A stretch of DNA of 64,000 bases from Acidobacteriota bacterium (GTDB taxonomy: Bacteria > Acidobacteriota > UBA6911 > RPQK01 > JAJDTT01), in assembly GCA_028874215.1 (NCBI GenBank), contig JAPPLF010000061.1, forward strand, positions 173,607 through 237,606. The letters are read 5' to 3'. A program made the translations under genes and the position numbers. Within the stretch, counting starts at the first letter, position 1, and each line of letters opens with the position of its first letter. Below, in pieces: positions 8,488 through 17,953 of the stretch. The notes under the pieces are model-generated. The model ran no database searches, was not told the DNA's origin, and saw only the letters and a program-made list of their open reading frames with translations.

Positions 8488-9600
8488 ATGGAACGGCAGA
8501 CCATACTCGACACCAAGGAACTCGAGATCAACATGGGTCCCCAGCACCCGTCCACTCACGGCGTGCTGCGAGTCCGGCTCAAACTGGACGGGGAACGGGT
8601 GGTCGACGCCGAGAGCATCATCGGCTACCTCCACCGGGGGGTGGAGAAGATCGCCGAGAACCGGAACTACATCAAGTGCACTCCCTACTTCGACCGGACG
8701 GACTACATCGCCGCCGTTTCCAACGTCTACGGCTATGTGCTCGGAGTGGAGAAGATGCTGGGGATAGAAATCCCGGAGCGCGCCCGGCGCATTCGGATCA
8801 TGATGACGGAATTCAACCGGATCGCGAGCCATTTGCTCTGGCTGGCCACCCATGCCATCGACATCGGGGCCATGACCGTCTTCCTCTACTGCTTTCGCGA
8901 GAGGGAAGAGGTCCTGAAGCTGTTCGAGGCTATCTTCGGCGCGCGACTGACCACCCACGCCTTCCGGCTGGGAGGGTTGTGGCTGGACATGCCTCCCGGG
9001 TTCGAGGCGGCCTGCCGGAAGTTCATCGACGAGTTTCCGAAGCGCGTCGACGAGTACGAGCAGCTCCTCACCCGGAATCGGATCTGGTTGGAGCGCACCA
9101 GGGGGGTCGGCGTCATTTCGGCCGAAGAGGCCATCGACTGGGGGCTGAGCGGCCCCCCGCTCAGGGGCTCCGGGGTCGACCACGACCTGCGCAAGCTCCG
9201 GCCCTATGGCGGATACGAGCAGTTCCAATTCGACGTGCCCGTGGGGAAGAACGGCGACACCTACGACCGCTACCTGATCCGGCTCGAAGAGATGCGGCAG
9301 AGCCGCCGCATCATCGCCCAGATCCTGGATGACCTGCCCGACGGCCCGGTCCGAGGCCGGGCTCCCAAGATTCCCAAGCCGCCCGTAGGCGAATACTACT
9401 CGGGCATCGAGAGCCCCAGGGGTGAGTTGGGATACTACATCGTCAGCGACGGATCGCCGCAACCCTTCCGGCTCCGCATCCGTCCACCCACGTTCATCAG
9501 TCTCCAGGCGCTGCGGAGGCTGGTGCGCGGACACCTGGTGGCGGACGTGGTGGCCATCATCGGAACGCTGGACATCGTGCTGGGGGAGATCGACCGCTAA
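8488..9600 (+). CDS. nuoD: NADH-quinone oxidoreductase subunit D
   Basis: 370 aa, the 49-kDa-type subunit that forms the quinone pocket with NuoB. Conserved features are [15 protein letters not shown] near residue 14, YLHRGVEK, the quinone-loop region [17 protein letters not shown] and the C-terminal [13 protein letters not shown] and [18 protein letters not shown]. It starts 3 nt after the nuoC stop and its TAA overlaps the nuoH ATG as TAATG. NuoC and NuoD are separate genes here, not the fused form. Confidence 0.97.
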   Translation: MERQTILDTKELEINMGPQHPSTHGVLRVRLKLDGERVVDAESIIGYLHRGVEKIAENRNYIKCTPYFDRTDYIAAVSNVYGYVLGVEKMLGIEIPERARRIRIMMTEFNRIASHLLWLATHAIDIGAMTVFLYCFREREEVLKLFEAIFGARLTTHAFRLGGLWLDMPPGFEAACRKFIDEFPKRVDEYEQLLTRNRIWLERTRGVGVISAEEAIDWGLSGPPLRGSGVDHDLRKLRPYGGYEQFQFDVPVGKNGDTYDRYLIRLEEMRQSRRIIAQILDDLPDGPVRGRAPKIPKPPVGEYYSGIESPRGELGYYIVSDGSPQPFRLRIRPPTFISLQALRRLVRGHLVADVVAIIGTLDIVLGEIDR

Positions 9601-10700
9601 TGGCCGAGTGGATCATCGTCTACGGAATCATACCGTTCGCCAAGGTCGCGGTGATCGTACTGGTTCTTTCAGGCGCCGTCGCCTACATGACCCTGCTCGA
9701 GCGCAAGGTCATCGCCCATATCCAGGTGCGGCTGGGACCCATGCGCGTGGGTTGGCACGGGTTGCTTCAGCCTATCGCCGACGGGCTGAAGTTCATCCTC
9801 AAGGAAGACATCGTCCCGGCCCGGTCGGACAAGCTGATTTTCACGCTGGCTCCGGCCATCAGCCTGGTCCCCGCCTTCGTGGTGTTCGCCGTCATTCCCT
9901 TCGGTCCTCCCGGCATGATGGAGAACCTGCTGCGCTCGGCGCTGAGTCCTTTTCTGGACGCGGCCGCCGTGGAGTCCATCGCGACCCACTCGGCCGCTTC
10001 GGGAGGATTCGTCACCGACATCAACATCGCGCTGTTGTTCGTGCTCTCCATTTCCTCCGTGGGAATCCTGGGAGTCATCCTGGGAGGGTGGGCCTCCAAC
10101 AGCAAATATCCGCTGTTGGGAGCGCTTCGCTCCAGCGCCCAGATGATCAGCTACGAGGTGGCCCTGGGCTTCTCCGTGATCGGTGTGCTGCTGGTGACCC
10201 AGTCGCTGAGCCTGGTCCAGATCGTGGAGAATCAGCGGGAAGCCGAGGTCTGGTACATCTTTTACCAGCCCTTGGCCTTCGTCCTGTTCTTCATCTGCGG
10301 CATGGCCGAAACCAACCGGCTGCCCTTCGACCTCCCCGAGGCGGAAACCGAGCTGGTGGGCGGTTTCCATACCGAATACAGCGGCTTCCGCTTCTCACTC
10401 TTCTTCATCGCCGAATATGCCGCCATGGTCACGGTCAGCGCGGTGGCGGTGACCCTGTTCCTGGGAGGTTGGCTGAGGCCGTTTCCCAACGTGGAGTGGC
10501 TCTCGTTCCTGGACGTGATCCCACCGCTGTTGTGGTTCGTGATCAAGGTGTTTTTACTGCTTTACGTCTTCATCTGGATCCGGGGAACACTTCCCCGATA
10601 CCGCTTCGACCAGTTGATGCGGTACGGCTGGAAGCTCTTTCTCCCGCTGGCCCTGGCCAACGTGATCGTCACGGCGGGAGTGGTGCTGGCATTCATGTAG
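9600..10700 (+). CDS. nuoH: NADH-quinone oxidoreductase subunit H
   Basis: 366 aa, about eight membrane helices. Links the quinone site to the proton channels. Conserved blocks are TLLERKVIAHIQVRLGPMRV near residue 30, GLLQPIADGLKFILKED, the E/D-rich loop GMAETNRLPFDLPEAETELV with GGFHTEYSG near 245, and WIRGTLPRYRFDQLM near the C-terminus. Start codon overlaps the nuoD stop. Confidence 0.97.
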   Translation: MAEWIIVYGIIPFAKVAVIVLVLSGAVAYMTLLERKVIAHIQVRLGPMRVGWHGLLQPIADGLKFILKEDIVPARSDKLIFTLAPAISLVPAFVVFAVIPFGPPGMMENLLRSALSPFLDAAAVESIATHSAASGGFVTDINIALLFVLSISSVGILGVILGGWASNSKYPLLGALRSSAQMISYEVALGFSVIGVLLVTQSLSLVQIVENQREAEVWYIFYQPLAFVLFFICGMAETNRLPFDLPEAETELVGGFHTEYSGFRFSLFFIAEYAAMVTVSAVAVTLFLGGWLRPFPNVEWLSFLDVIPPLLWFVIKVFLLLYVFIWIRGTLPRYRFDQLMRYGWKLFLPLALANVIVTAGVVLAFM

Positions 10701-10758
10701 ACAATGCCAAAACGGGTTTGTAAATTGACGGATCGAACAAGAATCAGGCGGATCAACA

Positions 10759-11220
10759 ATGATTGAATTACTACGCCGCATGCTCTTCTGGGACATCGTG
10801 AAGGGTCTGGCCGTGACCTTTCGCTACACCTACACCAAGGTGTACACGGAACAGTATCCGACCGAGAAGCCCAAGCTGGCGGAGCGCTACAAGGGAGCTC
10901 CCCGTCTCAACAACGACCCGGAAACGGGTGAGACTCTCTGCATCGCCTGTGACCTGTGCGCCCTGATCTGTCCGGAAGACCTGATCGTCGTCGGCTCCAC
11001 CAGGGATCCGGAGAGCCGCAAGAAGGTGCTGACGCATTACACGTTCGACACTTCCCGCTGCCTGTTCTGCGGGCTCTGCCAGGAGGTGTGTCCCACCAAC
11101 GCCGTCGAGTTGACCCAGGACTTCGAGCTGGCCGCATACGACCGCAGGGACATGGTGTGGGATCGTGAGCGCCTGGAGAAGTGTTGGGACCGCATCGATT
11201 TCGGGAAGAATTACAACTGA
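10759..11220 (+). CDS. nuoI: NADH-quinone oxidoreductase subunit I
   Basis: 153 aa. Carries two [4Fe-4S] clusters (N6a, N6b) with ligands C61/64/67/71 (CIACDLCALICP) and C101/104/107/111 (CLFCGLCQEVCP). The N-terminal amphipathic stretch anchors it at the membrane. Since nuoG and nuoF are absent from the operon, this subunit would be the entry point of electrons if the complex works without an NADH module, or would receive them from NuoG encoded elsewhere. Confidence 0.97.
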   Translation: MIELLRRMLFWDIVKGLAVTFRYTYTKVYTEQYPTEKPKLAERYKGAPRLNNDPETGETLCIACDLCALICPEDLIVVGSTRDPESRKKVLTHYTFDTSRCLFCGLCQEVCPTNAVELTQDFELAAYDRRDMVWDRERLEKCWDRIDFGKNYN

Positions 11221-11226
11221 TCGAGC

Positions 11227-11739
11227 ATGGAAACCTATCTCTTCTACGCCCTGGCGCTGATCCTGGTGACCTTCTCCATTCTCACCGTGACCGCGCGGAA
11301 CCCGGTGCGGAGCGCCGTCTACCTGGTTTCGGCGCTGCTGGCGGTGGCGGGATTCTTCTTCCTCATGGAGGCGGAGTTCGTCGGCGCCGTTCAGGTGCTG
11401 GTCTACGTGGGCGGCATCATGGTGCTCTTTCTCTTCGTCATCATGCTGGTCAGCATCGAGGCTCTGGACCGGCAGCCGAAGGTGAGCCGGCAATGGAGGA
11501 CCGGCCTGGTCCTGGCCGTGGTCCTCTGCCTGGAATTGAGCCTTCTCATTTTCCGGGGAACGGTTTCTCTGGAGGAGGGACTGGCGGAATCGGGGATCAT
11601 CACCACTACCGAGACCATGAACACGGAAGCCGTAGGGACGGTTCTCTACAGCACCTACCTGCTTCCCTTCGAGATTGCCTCGGTCCTGCTTCTGGTGGCC
11701 ATCGTGGGCGCCGTGGTACTGGCCAAGAAGGAGATCTGA
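11227..11739 (+). CDS. nuoJ: NADH-quinone oxidoreductase subunit J
   Basis: 170 aa, five predicted helices. Membrane subunit of the complex I proton path. The family block RNPVRSAVYLVSALLAVAGF and the segment VQVLVYVGGIMVLFLFVIML, containing the conserved YVGGI, are clear. It starts 6 nt after nuoI. Confidence 0.96.
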   Translation: METYLFYALALILVTFSILTVTARNPVRSAVYLVSALLAVAGFFFLMEAEFVGAVQVLVYVGGIMVLFLFVIMLVSIEALDRQPKVSRQWRTGLVLAVVLCLELSLLIFRGTVSLEEGLAESGIITTTETMNTEAVGTVLYSTYLLPFEIASVLLLVAIVGAVVLAKKEI

Positions 11740-11757
11740 ACCGGTGCGGAGTCTAGG

Positions 11758-12060
11758 ATGATCGGACCCAACCATTACCTCTTCCTGAGCGCCATCGTCT
11801 TCACCATCGGCGCCGTCGGAGTGCTGACCCGGCGCAACGTCATCATCATCTTCATGTCCATCGAGCTCATGCTCAATGCCGTGAATCTGAACTTGATCGC
11901 CTTCTCGGCTCATCTGCAGGATCTGGCGGGCCAGGTTTTCGTCGTCTTCGTCATCACCGTCGCCGCCGCCGAGGCGGCAGTGGGGCTGGGCATCGTGATC
12001 GCCCTGTTCCGCAACCGGGAAACCGTCAACATGGATGAAATCGACCTCATGAGAGGCTGA
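11758..12060 (+). CDS. nuoK: NADH-quinone oxidoreductase subunit K
   Basis: 100 aa, three helices. Homologue of MrpC. The conserved glutamates lie in [18 protein letters not shown] and [20 protein letters not shown]. Length is exactly usual. It sits between nuoJ and nuoL as in most nuo operons. Confidence 0.97.
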   Translation: MIGPNHYLFLSAIVFTIGAVGVLTRRNVIIIFMSIELMLNAVNLNLIAFSAHLQDLAGQVFVVFVITVAAAEAAVGLGIVIALFRNRETVNMDEIDLMRG

Positions 12061-12075
12061 GCCGGGGTCCATGGC

Positions 12076-14148
12076 ATGCTGAACTACATTTGGCTCATTC
12101 CCCTTTGTCCCCTGGCGGGATTCCTGATCAACGGCCTGTGGGGGCTCTGGTGCGTCCGCCGGACCGGGCGCCGGCCGCAGAAGAATTTCGTGGCCGTGGT
12201 CGCCTGCGGCGCGGTGCTCCTGGCGTTCCTGATCTCGCTGGGTGCTTTCGCCGGACTGCTGGAGCTGGACCCGGAGAACCGGATCCACGAGGTGAATCTC
12301 TTCAACTGGATTCCGGGACTGATGGTCCGGACCGTCTCCGGCGAGCTCGCCCCGTTCCAGATCAACTGGGGTTTCCAGTTGGATCCGCTCTCGGCCGTCA
12401 TGATCCTGGTGGTCACGGGAATCGGATTCCTGATCCACCTCTACTCCATCGGGTACATGTACGAAGAAGAGGGCTTCTATCGTTTCTTCGCCTACATGAA
12501 CCTGTTCATGTTCATGATGCTCACCCTGGTCCTGGCCAACAATTTCCTCCTCATGTTCGTGGGCTGGGAAGGAGTGGGCCTCTGCTCCTATCTGCTCATC
12601 GGCTACTACATGGAGAAGAGGAGCGCCGGGGACGCCGCCAAAAAGGCCTTCGTGGTCAACCGGATCGGCGACTACGGCTTCATCCTGGGGATGCTTCTGC
12701 TCTTCTCCTGGTTCGGGACCCTGGATTTCACCGATCTCTTCTCCCGGATCGCCACTCTGGTTCCGGAACCCGAGGCCGCATGGGGCCCGTTGAGCTGGGC
12801 GGCATTGCTCCTCTTCATCGGCGCCACCGGAAAGAGCGCCCAGATTCCCCTCTACACCTGGCTTCCCGACGCCATGGAGGGTCCGACTCCCGTCAGCGCC
12901 CTGATCCACGCCGCCACCATGGTCACCGCCGGCGTCTACATGGTGGCCCGGTCGGCGGCCATCTACAGCCGGGCGCCCGATGTCATGCTGATCGTGGCGG
13001 TGGTGGGAATCGTAACCGCCGTGTTGGCGGCTTGCATCGCCCTGTTTCAGCGGGACATCAAGCGGGTTCTGGCCTACTCCACGGTGAGCCAACTGGGCTA
13101 CATGGTGACCGCCCTGGGCGTGGGCGCCGTCACCGCCGGCATCTTCCACCTGATGACCCACGCCTTCTTCAAGGCTCTCCTCTTCCTGGGTTCGGGCAGC
13201 GTCATCCTGGGCATGCACCACGAACAGGACATGATGAAGATGGGCGGCCTGAAGAAATACATGCCCACCACCTGGTGGACCATGGGGGTGGGCACCCTGG
13301 CCATCGCCGGCGCACCCTTCCTGTCCGGCTTCTTCTCCAAGGACGAGATCCTGTGGCGCGCCTACAGCCTGCCGGGAGGCAGCCCCATCATCTGGGGCGT
13401 CGGCGTCCTGGTGGCGGGCATGACCGCCTTCTACATGTTTCGCATGATGTTCCTGACCTTTTACGGGGAGGAACGCTATGACCACCATTCGGGCCATGCG
13501 CCGCACGAATCGCCCCGGGTGATGACCGTCCCCCTCATGGTGCTGGCCGCCGGGTCGGTCGTGGCGGGCTACGTGGGGCTTCCGCCCTGGCTGGCCTGGC
13601 TGGGCCCCAACGTATTCGAGCACTTCCTGGAGCCGGTCCTGGCCACGGCCTGGCAACCCGAGGCGGGGGCCCACCATTCCCACCTGGAGGAGATTCTCCT
13701 GGCGGCGGTATCGGTGGCGGTGGCCGGATGCGGAGTGTTCCTGGCCTATCACTTCTTCCTCGCCCGGCCCGAGAAGGCGGGGCAGTTGAGGGAGCGGTTC
13801 CAGGGCCTCTACCGGGTCGTCTACAACAAGTTCTACGTGGATGAGGCCTACGACGGCCTCTTCGTCAATCGCTGCAAGGACCTGGGAACCTGGCTCAGCA
13901 CCTTCGATCTCAAGGTGGTGGACGGTCTGGTGAACGGAAGCGCCGCCGCCACCCGCATCTCCGCCTGGATCTCGGGTCAGGCGGACATCCACATCGTGGA
14001 CCGGCTGGTGAATCTGACGGCGGAGATCGTGGAGTTCTTCAGCTCAGTCTTCCGGCGGCTGCAGACCGGCCTGGTTCAACGCTACATCGCCTTTTTCGTC
14101 TTGGGGCTGGTGCTCATCATCGGCTGCTATCTCTACCTCGGAGCATAG
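12076..14148 (+). CDS. nuoL: NADH-quinone oxidoreductase subunit L
   Basis: 690 aa antiporter-like subunit with about 16 helices and the long lateral helix at the C-terminus. Conserved charged positions appear in VGWEGVGLCSYLLIGYY (transmembrane Glu), GKSAQIPLYTWLPDAMEGPT (Lys), ALIHAATMVTAGVYM and QRDIKRVLAYSTVSQLGYM. The region after about residue 490 is the lateral arm. A short distance of 15 nt separates it from nuoK. Confidence 0.97.
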   Translation: MLNYIWLIPLCPLAGFLINGLWGLWCVRRTGRRPQKNFVAVVACGAVLLAFLISLGAFAGLLELDPENRIHEVNLFNWIPGLMVRTVSGELAPFQINWGFQLDPLSAVMILVVTGIGFLIHLYSIGYMYEEEGFYRFFAYMNLFMFMMLTLVLANNFLLMFVGWEGVGLCSYLLIGYYMEKRSAGDAAKKAFVVNRIGDYGFILGMLLLFSWFGTLDFTDLFSRIATLVPEPEAAWGPLSWAALLLFIGATGKSAQIPLYTWLPDAMEGPTPVSALIHAATMVTAGVYMVARSAAIYSRAPDVMLIVAVVGIVTAVLAACIALFQRDIKRVLAYSTVSQLGYMVTALGVGAVTAGIFHLMTHAFFKALLFLGSGSVILGMHHEQDMMKMGGLKKYMPTTWWTMGVGTLAIAGAPFLSGFFSKDEILWRAYSLPGGSPIIWGVGVLVAGMTAFYMFRMMFLTFYGEERYDHHSGHAPHESPRVMTVPLMVLAAGSVVAGYVGLPPWLAWLGPNVFEHFLEPVLATAWQPEAGAHHSHLEEILLAAVSVAVAGCGVFLAYHFFLARPEKAGQLRERFQGLYRVVYNKFYVDEAYDGLFVNRCKDLGTWLSTFDLKVVDGLVNGSAAATRISAWISGQADIHIVDRLVNLTAEIVEFFSSVFRRLQTGLVQRYIAFFVLGLVLIIGCYLYLGA

Positions 14149-14152
14149 TCCT

Positions 14153-15712
14153 ATGGGCTTTTTCATGACCAACATCCTGACCATCGTCTGCTTCTTCCCA
14201 CTCGTGGGCGTGCTGATCATTATGCTCTGGCCCAAGGGGAAGGAGCATGAGACCGAGGTCAAGTGGATCGCCAACATCGTCGCCTTTGCAGGGTTCCTGG
14301 TCTCCATCCCCCTGATCACCCATTTCAACCGGCCGGAGTACATCGACGCGAGCGGGATGCGATTCGTCTTCAAGGCCCCGTGGATCGAGTCGCTCGGCGT
14401 CCAGTACTACTTCGGAATCGACGGCATCAGCCTGCTGCTGATCCTGCTGACCACCCTGCTCGGATCCATCTCCATCCTCTCGTCGTGGAATGCGATCACC
14501 ACCCGGGTCCGGGAGTACTACTGCTACTTCCTGATCCTGCAGACGGGGATGCTGGGCGTCTTCATGGCCCTGGACTTCTTCCTCTTCTACGTCTTCTGGG
14601 AAGTCATGCTGGTGCCCATGTACTTCATCATCGGGATCTGGGGCGGCCCCCGGAAGCTATACGCCGCCATCAAGTTTTTCCTCTACACGCTGCTGGGATC
14701 GGTCCTGCTCCTGCTGGGAATCCTGGCCCTCTACTTTCACCAGTACGCCGTCAAGGGCGTCTGGTCCTTCGACGTCCTGGCCTTTCAGGAACTGGGCATC
14801 CCGCCCGATCTCCAGTACTGGATCTTCCTGGCCATGTTCGTCGGGTTCGCCATCAAGGTTCCGCTGTTTCCCTTCCACACCTGGCTCCCGGACGCCCACG
14901 TCGAGGCTCCGACGGCCGGCTCGGTCATCCTGGCCGGGGTGCTCCTCAAGATGGGCACCTATGGTTTCGTCCGCTTCAGCCTGCCCATCCTGCCTGACGC
15001 CACCATGGAGTTCCTCCCCTGGATGATGGCCATTTCCGTGATCGGGATCATCTACGGGGCGCTGGTGGCCATGATGCAGAAGGACATCAAGAAACTGGTG
15101 GCCTACTCCTCCGTCAGCCACCTGGGATTCTGCATGCTGGGGGTCTTCATCGTGACGCCGGTGGCGCTGGAGGGAGGCATCCTCCAGATGATCAACCATG
15201 GGATCTCCACCGGGGCCCTCTTCCTGATCGTGGGCATCATCTACGAGCGCCGGCACACCCGCATGATCAGCGACTACAGCGGCCTGTCCCACGTCATGCC
15301 GGTGTACGCCGTCGTCTTTCTGATCATGACCCTCTCCTCCATCGGCATGCCCACGCTCAACGGATTCATCGGAGAGTTCATGGTGCTGCAGGGCGTCTTC
15401 GCCGATCCCGACTACAAGCTCTGGGCCGTATTCGGAGCCACCGGCATCGTGCTGGGGGCGGCCTACATGCTCTGGCTCTACCAGCGGGTGATGTTCGGCC
15501 CCATCAAGCAGGAAGAGAACCGCAAGCTTCCCGACCTGACCCCCCGGGAGCTGGCGACGTTCGTCCCTCTCATCATTCTGGCCTTCTGGATCGGCCTCTA
15601 TCCGAGCCCGTTCCTGTCCTACCTGCACGAGCCCGTCAATCAGATCGTGGAGAAGGTGAGGCCCGGGGAATTCCAGCCCCGCTCCATGCAGGCCCGGATC
15701 GGAGACCGATAG
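14153..15712 (+). CDS. nuoM: NADH-quinone oxidoreductase subunit M
   Basis: 519 aa antiporter-like subunit, about 14 helices. Signature segments: FYVFWEVMLVPMYFIIGIWG (conserved Glu), AIKVPLFPFHTWLPDAHVEA (Lys and Asp), QKDIKKLVAYSSVSHLGF and MPTLNGFIGEFMVL. The start is 4 nt after the nuoL stop; a second Met at 14165 is also possible. The stop abuts the nuoN start. Confidence 0.97.
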   Translation: MGFFMTNILTIVCFFPLVGVLIIMLWPKGKEHETEVKWIANIVAFAGFLVSIPLITHFNRPEYIDASGMRFVFKAPWIESLGVQYYFGIDGISLLLILLTTLLGSISILSSWNAITTRVREYYCYFLILQTGMLGVFMALDFFLFYVFWEVMLVPMYFIIGIWGGPRKLYAAIKFFLYTLLGSVLLLLGILALYFHQYAVKGVWSFDVLAFQELGIPPDLQYWIFLAMFVGFAIKVPLFPFHTWLPDAHVEAPTAGSVILAGVLLKMGTYGFVRFSLPILPDATMEFLPWMMAISVIGIIYGALVAMMQKDIKKLVAYSSVSHLGFCMLGVFIVTPVALEGGILQMINHGISTGALFLIVGIIYERRHTRMISDYSGLSHVMPVYAVVFLIMTLSSIGMPTLNGFIGEFMVLQGVFADPDYKLWAVFGATGIVLGAAYMLWLYQRVMFGPIKQEENRKLPDLTPRELATFVPLIILAFWIGLYPSPFLSYLHEPVNQIVEKVRPGEFQPRSMQARIGDR

Positions 15713-17242
15713 ATGCCCGAAATACCGGCGGCCGGGGAACTATTCGGTTTCCTCAAACTGAACGCCCGGGCCATCGCACCTCAATTGCATCTCATCGTCT
15801 GGGGGCTGGGACTCCTCTGCATCGACTTCATCCTGCCCGGGCGGGGAACCCGGGTCCTGGGATTCCGCGGAAAATCGCTGTCGGTGCTGTTCGCCCTGGT
15901 CGGGCTGCTGGCGGCCTCGCTTCAGCTCTGGCGCCTGTGGGGCACCGGGAACGGCGAAGCCTTCTACAAGATGGTGACTCAAGATGCCTTCTCCGAGGTC
16001 TTCGGACTCCTCTTCCTGGTTTCGGCCATTCTGGCAGTCGCCCTTTCGTACCGGCATCTCGACGTCGAGGACGCCCAACACAGCGAGTACTACGCCATCC
16101 TCCTCTTCGCCACGTCCGGCATGATGTTCATGGCCGGGGCCATCGATCTGGTCACCATCTTCGTGGGTCTGGAGCTGATGTCGGTTTCGACCTACATCCT
16201 GGTCGGCTTTCTGCGCCGTCAGCGCCGCTCCAACGAGGCCTCCATGAAGTATTTCCTCATGGGAGCCTTCTCCACCGCCATCATCCTTTACGGGATGTCC
16301 CTGCTCTATGGGATCAGCGGCAGCACCAACCTGAACGTCATCGCCCAGGAGGCGGCCAAGCGTGAGGACAACACCCTGTTGATCCTGGCCCTCTTCCTGA
16401 TGCTGGCCGGCCTCTGCTTCAAGATCGCGGCCGTCCCCTTCCACATGTGGGCGCCCGATGCCTACGAGGGTGCGCCCACCGGCATCACCGCCTTCATGTC
16501 GGTGGCGGTCAAAGGCGCCGCTTTCGCCGTATTCCTGCGCATCTTCTACGTGACCTTCCATGACTTTCACGACCTGTACATGGGGGTCCTGGCCGTCATT
16601 GCCATGGCGACCATGACCTGGGGCAACGTGGCGGCGGTCACGCAACAGAACGTCAAACGGCTGCTGGCCTATTCCAGCATCTCCCACGCCGGGTTCGTTC
16701 TGATGGGACTCGTGGTGGGCACCCAGCAGGGGGTTTCGGCGTCGGTGGTCTACCTGTTCGCCTACACCTTCATGAACCTCGGCGTCTGGGCCATCGTCAT
16801 TCTGCTGCGGCGGCGGGACGTGATCGGGGAGTCGATCGAGGATTTCAACGGCCTCTACTTCAAGCATCCCGGTCTGGCGATACTGAATCTCATTTTCTTC
16901 CTCTCGCTGGCAGGCATCCCTCCTCTGGCCGGATTCATCGCCAAGTACGCCGTGTTCGCGGCGGTGATCGAATCGGCCATGGCGGCCGGGCAGGCTCACG
17001 GACAACTGCTGATTTGGCTGGCCGTGGTGGCCGCACTCAATGCCGTCGTCTCCCTCTTCTACTACTTGCGGATCGTGGTGGCCATGTTCATCGAGAGGGA
17101 GTCGCTCCCGGTCCCGTTGAGCTTCTCCGTGGGAGTCTGGTTCGTCCTCCTGGTCACGGGGTTCTTTACCATTGCCATGGGGATCTACCCGGATCCTTTC
17201 TTCAACTTGGCCCGAATCGCCAGTCTCCCACTGGTTTTCTGA
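15713..17242 (+). CDS. nuoN: NADH-quinone oxidoreductase subunit N
   Basis: 509 aa, third antiporter-like subunit. Segments IFVGLELMSVSTYILVGF, FKIAAVPFHMWAPDAYEGAP and VKRLLAYSSISHAGFVLMG carry the conserved Glu, Lys and His. It begins at the base after the nuoM stop and ends the nuo operon. No terminator is seen before the atp genes 39 nt downstream, so nuo and atp Fo genes may be co-transcribed. Confidence 0.97.
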   Translation: MPEIPAAGELFGFLKLNARAIAPQLHLIVWGLGLLCIDFILPGRGTRVLGFRGKSLSVLFALVGLLAASLQLWRLWGTGNGEAFYKMVTQDAFSEVFGLLFLVSAILAVALSYRHLDVEDAQHSEYYAILLFATSGMMFMAGAIDLVTIFVGLELMSVSTYILVGFLRRQRRSNEASMKYFLMGAFSTAIILYGMSLLYGISGSTNLNVIAQEAAKREDNTLLILALFLMLAGLCFKIAAVPFHMWAPDAYEGAPTGITAFMSVAVKGAAFAVFLRIFYVTFHDFHDLYMGVLAVIAMATMTWGNVAAVTQQNVKRLLAYSSISHAGFVLMGLVVGTQQGVSASVVYLFAYTFMNLGVWAIVILLRRRDVIGESIEDFNGLYFKHPGLAILNLIFFLSLAGIPPLAGFIAKYAVFAAVIESAMAAGQAHGQLLIWLAVVAALNAVVSLFYYLRIVVAMFIERESLPVPLSFSVGVWFVLLVTGFFTIAMGIYPDPFFNLARIASLPLVF

Positions 17243-17281
17243 AGATTCCGGACGGCTCCCTTCAACGGCAACGGGGACGGC

Positions 17282-17542
17282 ATGGTTCGTCCCGCATCCT
17301 GGACACGGATCGTGACGCGGAAAGAGTTGCGAAACGGCAAGCGGGAAAAGGGTGGCGTCTACGCCCAGGTGGCTCGATACAGCTCCATTATTTTTCTGCT
17401 CCCCTCGTGTCTTCTGGTCGGCTACCTGATCGGCCGCTTTCTGGACCGGCGCCTGGAGTCCGATCCCTGGATCTCCCTGGCGGGATTGCTGCTGGGAGGA
17501 GTCGCCGGCCTGGTCCGGGTCGTTCGGATGTTCAGCAGGTAA
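17282..17542 (+). CDS. atpZ: AtpZ/AtpI-family protein
   Basis: 86 aa with two hydrophobic helices (about 34-53 and 62-79). The pattern QVARYSSIIFLLPSCLLVGY, then GRFLDRRLESDPWISLAGLL and LGGVAGLVRVVRMF is that of the small AtpZ-type proteins found ahead of ATP synthase genes, thought to help c-ring assembly or Mg2+ supply. The first 30 residues are basic and poorly conserved, so a start further in is possible. Confidence 0.75.
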   Translation: MVRPASWTRIVTRKELRNGKREKGGVYAQVARYSSIIFLLPSCLLVGYLIGRFLDRRLESDPWISLAGLLLGGVAGLVRVVRMFSR

Positions 17543-17545
17543 GTC

Positions 17546-17884
17546 TTGGAACGGATCTCACGCAACGCCGCCATCCTCCTGGCCGCCATTTCCCTCATCG
17601 GGGGATTGGTTTACGGATTCTGGGCGGCCGTATCCATCCTGGCCGGAGCCGTGGCCGCCCTCATCAACCTCAAGGTCCTGGACCGGCTGGCAACCCGGCT
17701 GCTGGCGCCGGACGGGAAGCCTTCGGCCCTGCGATTTCTGGCCCTGAACGGGGGTCGCATGGTCTTGATGCTGGGAGGTCTCTTTGCTATGATGCATATT
17801 CCCTTTTTGAGTGTGCCGGGGGCGGTCCTGGGGCTTTCCATACCCATCCTTTCAGCAATGTTGGAGGCGTTGTACAAATCCTGA
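17546..17884 (+). CDS. atpI: ATP synthase subunit I (AtpI-like)
   Basis: 112 aa, four predicted helices. Resembles AtpI/ATP synthase I chains (AVSILAGAVAALINLKVLDR and the arginine in LNGGRMVLMLGGL). I chose the TTG at 17546, 3 nt after the atpZ stop and preceded by AGGTAAG. Position directly before atpB supports a role in c-ring assembly; sequence similarity in this family is low. Confidence 0.7.
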   Translation: MERISRNAAILLAAISLIGGLVYGFWAAVSILAGAVAALINLKVLDRLATRLLAPDGKPSALRFLALNGGRMVLMLGGLFAMMHIPFLSVPGAVLGLSIPILSAMLEALYKS

Positions 17885-17953
17885 CCCGCACAGTTCATGC
17901 CTGATCCGGCGTGACACCCTCGGGACGGACGAACTTCTGAAACAGGACCGCAA

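Noticed and set aside
7273..9534. A 753-codon minus-strand frame opposite nuoC-nuoD with Gly/Pro-rich repeats
   Set aside because: The repeats are the complement of the NuoC extension; NuoC frame continues into a true domain, the antisense does not.
10771..13992. A 1073-codon minus-strand open frame
   Set aside because: It runs opposite nuoI-nuoL and is the usual GC-rich shadow, very rich in His, Asp, Gln and Gly; no ribosome site or family motif.
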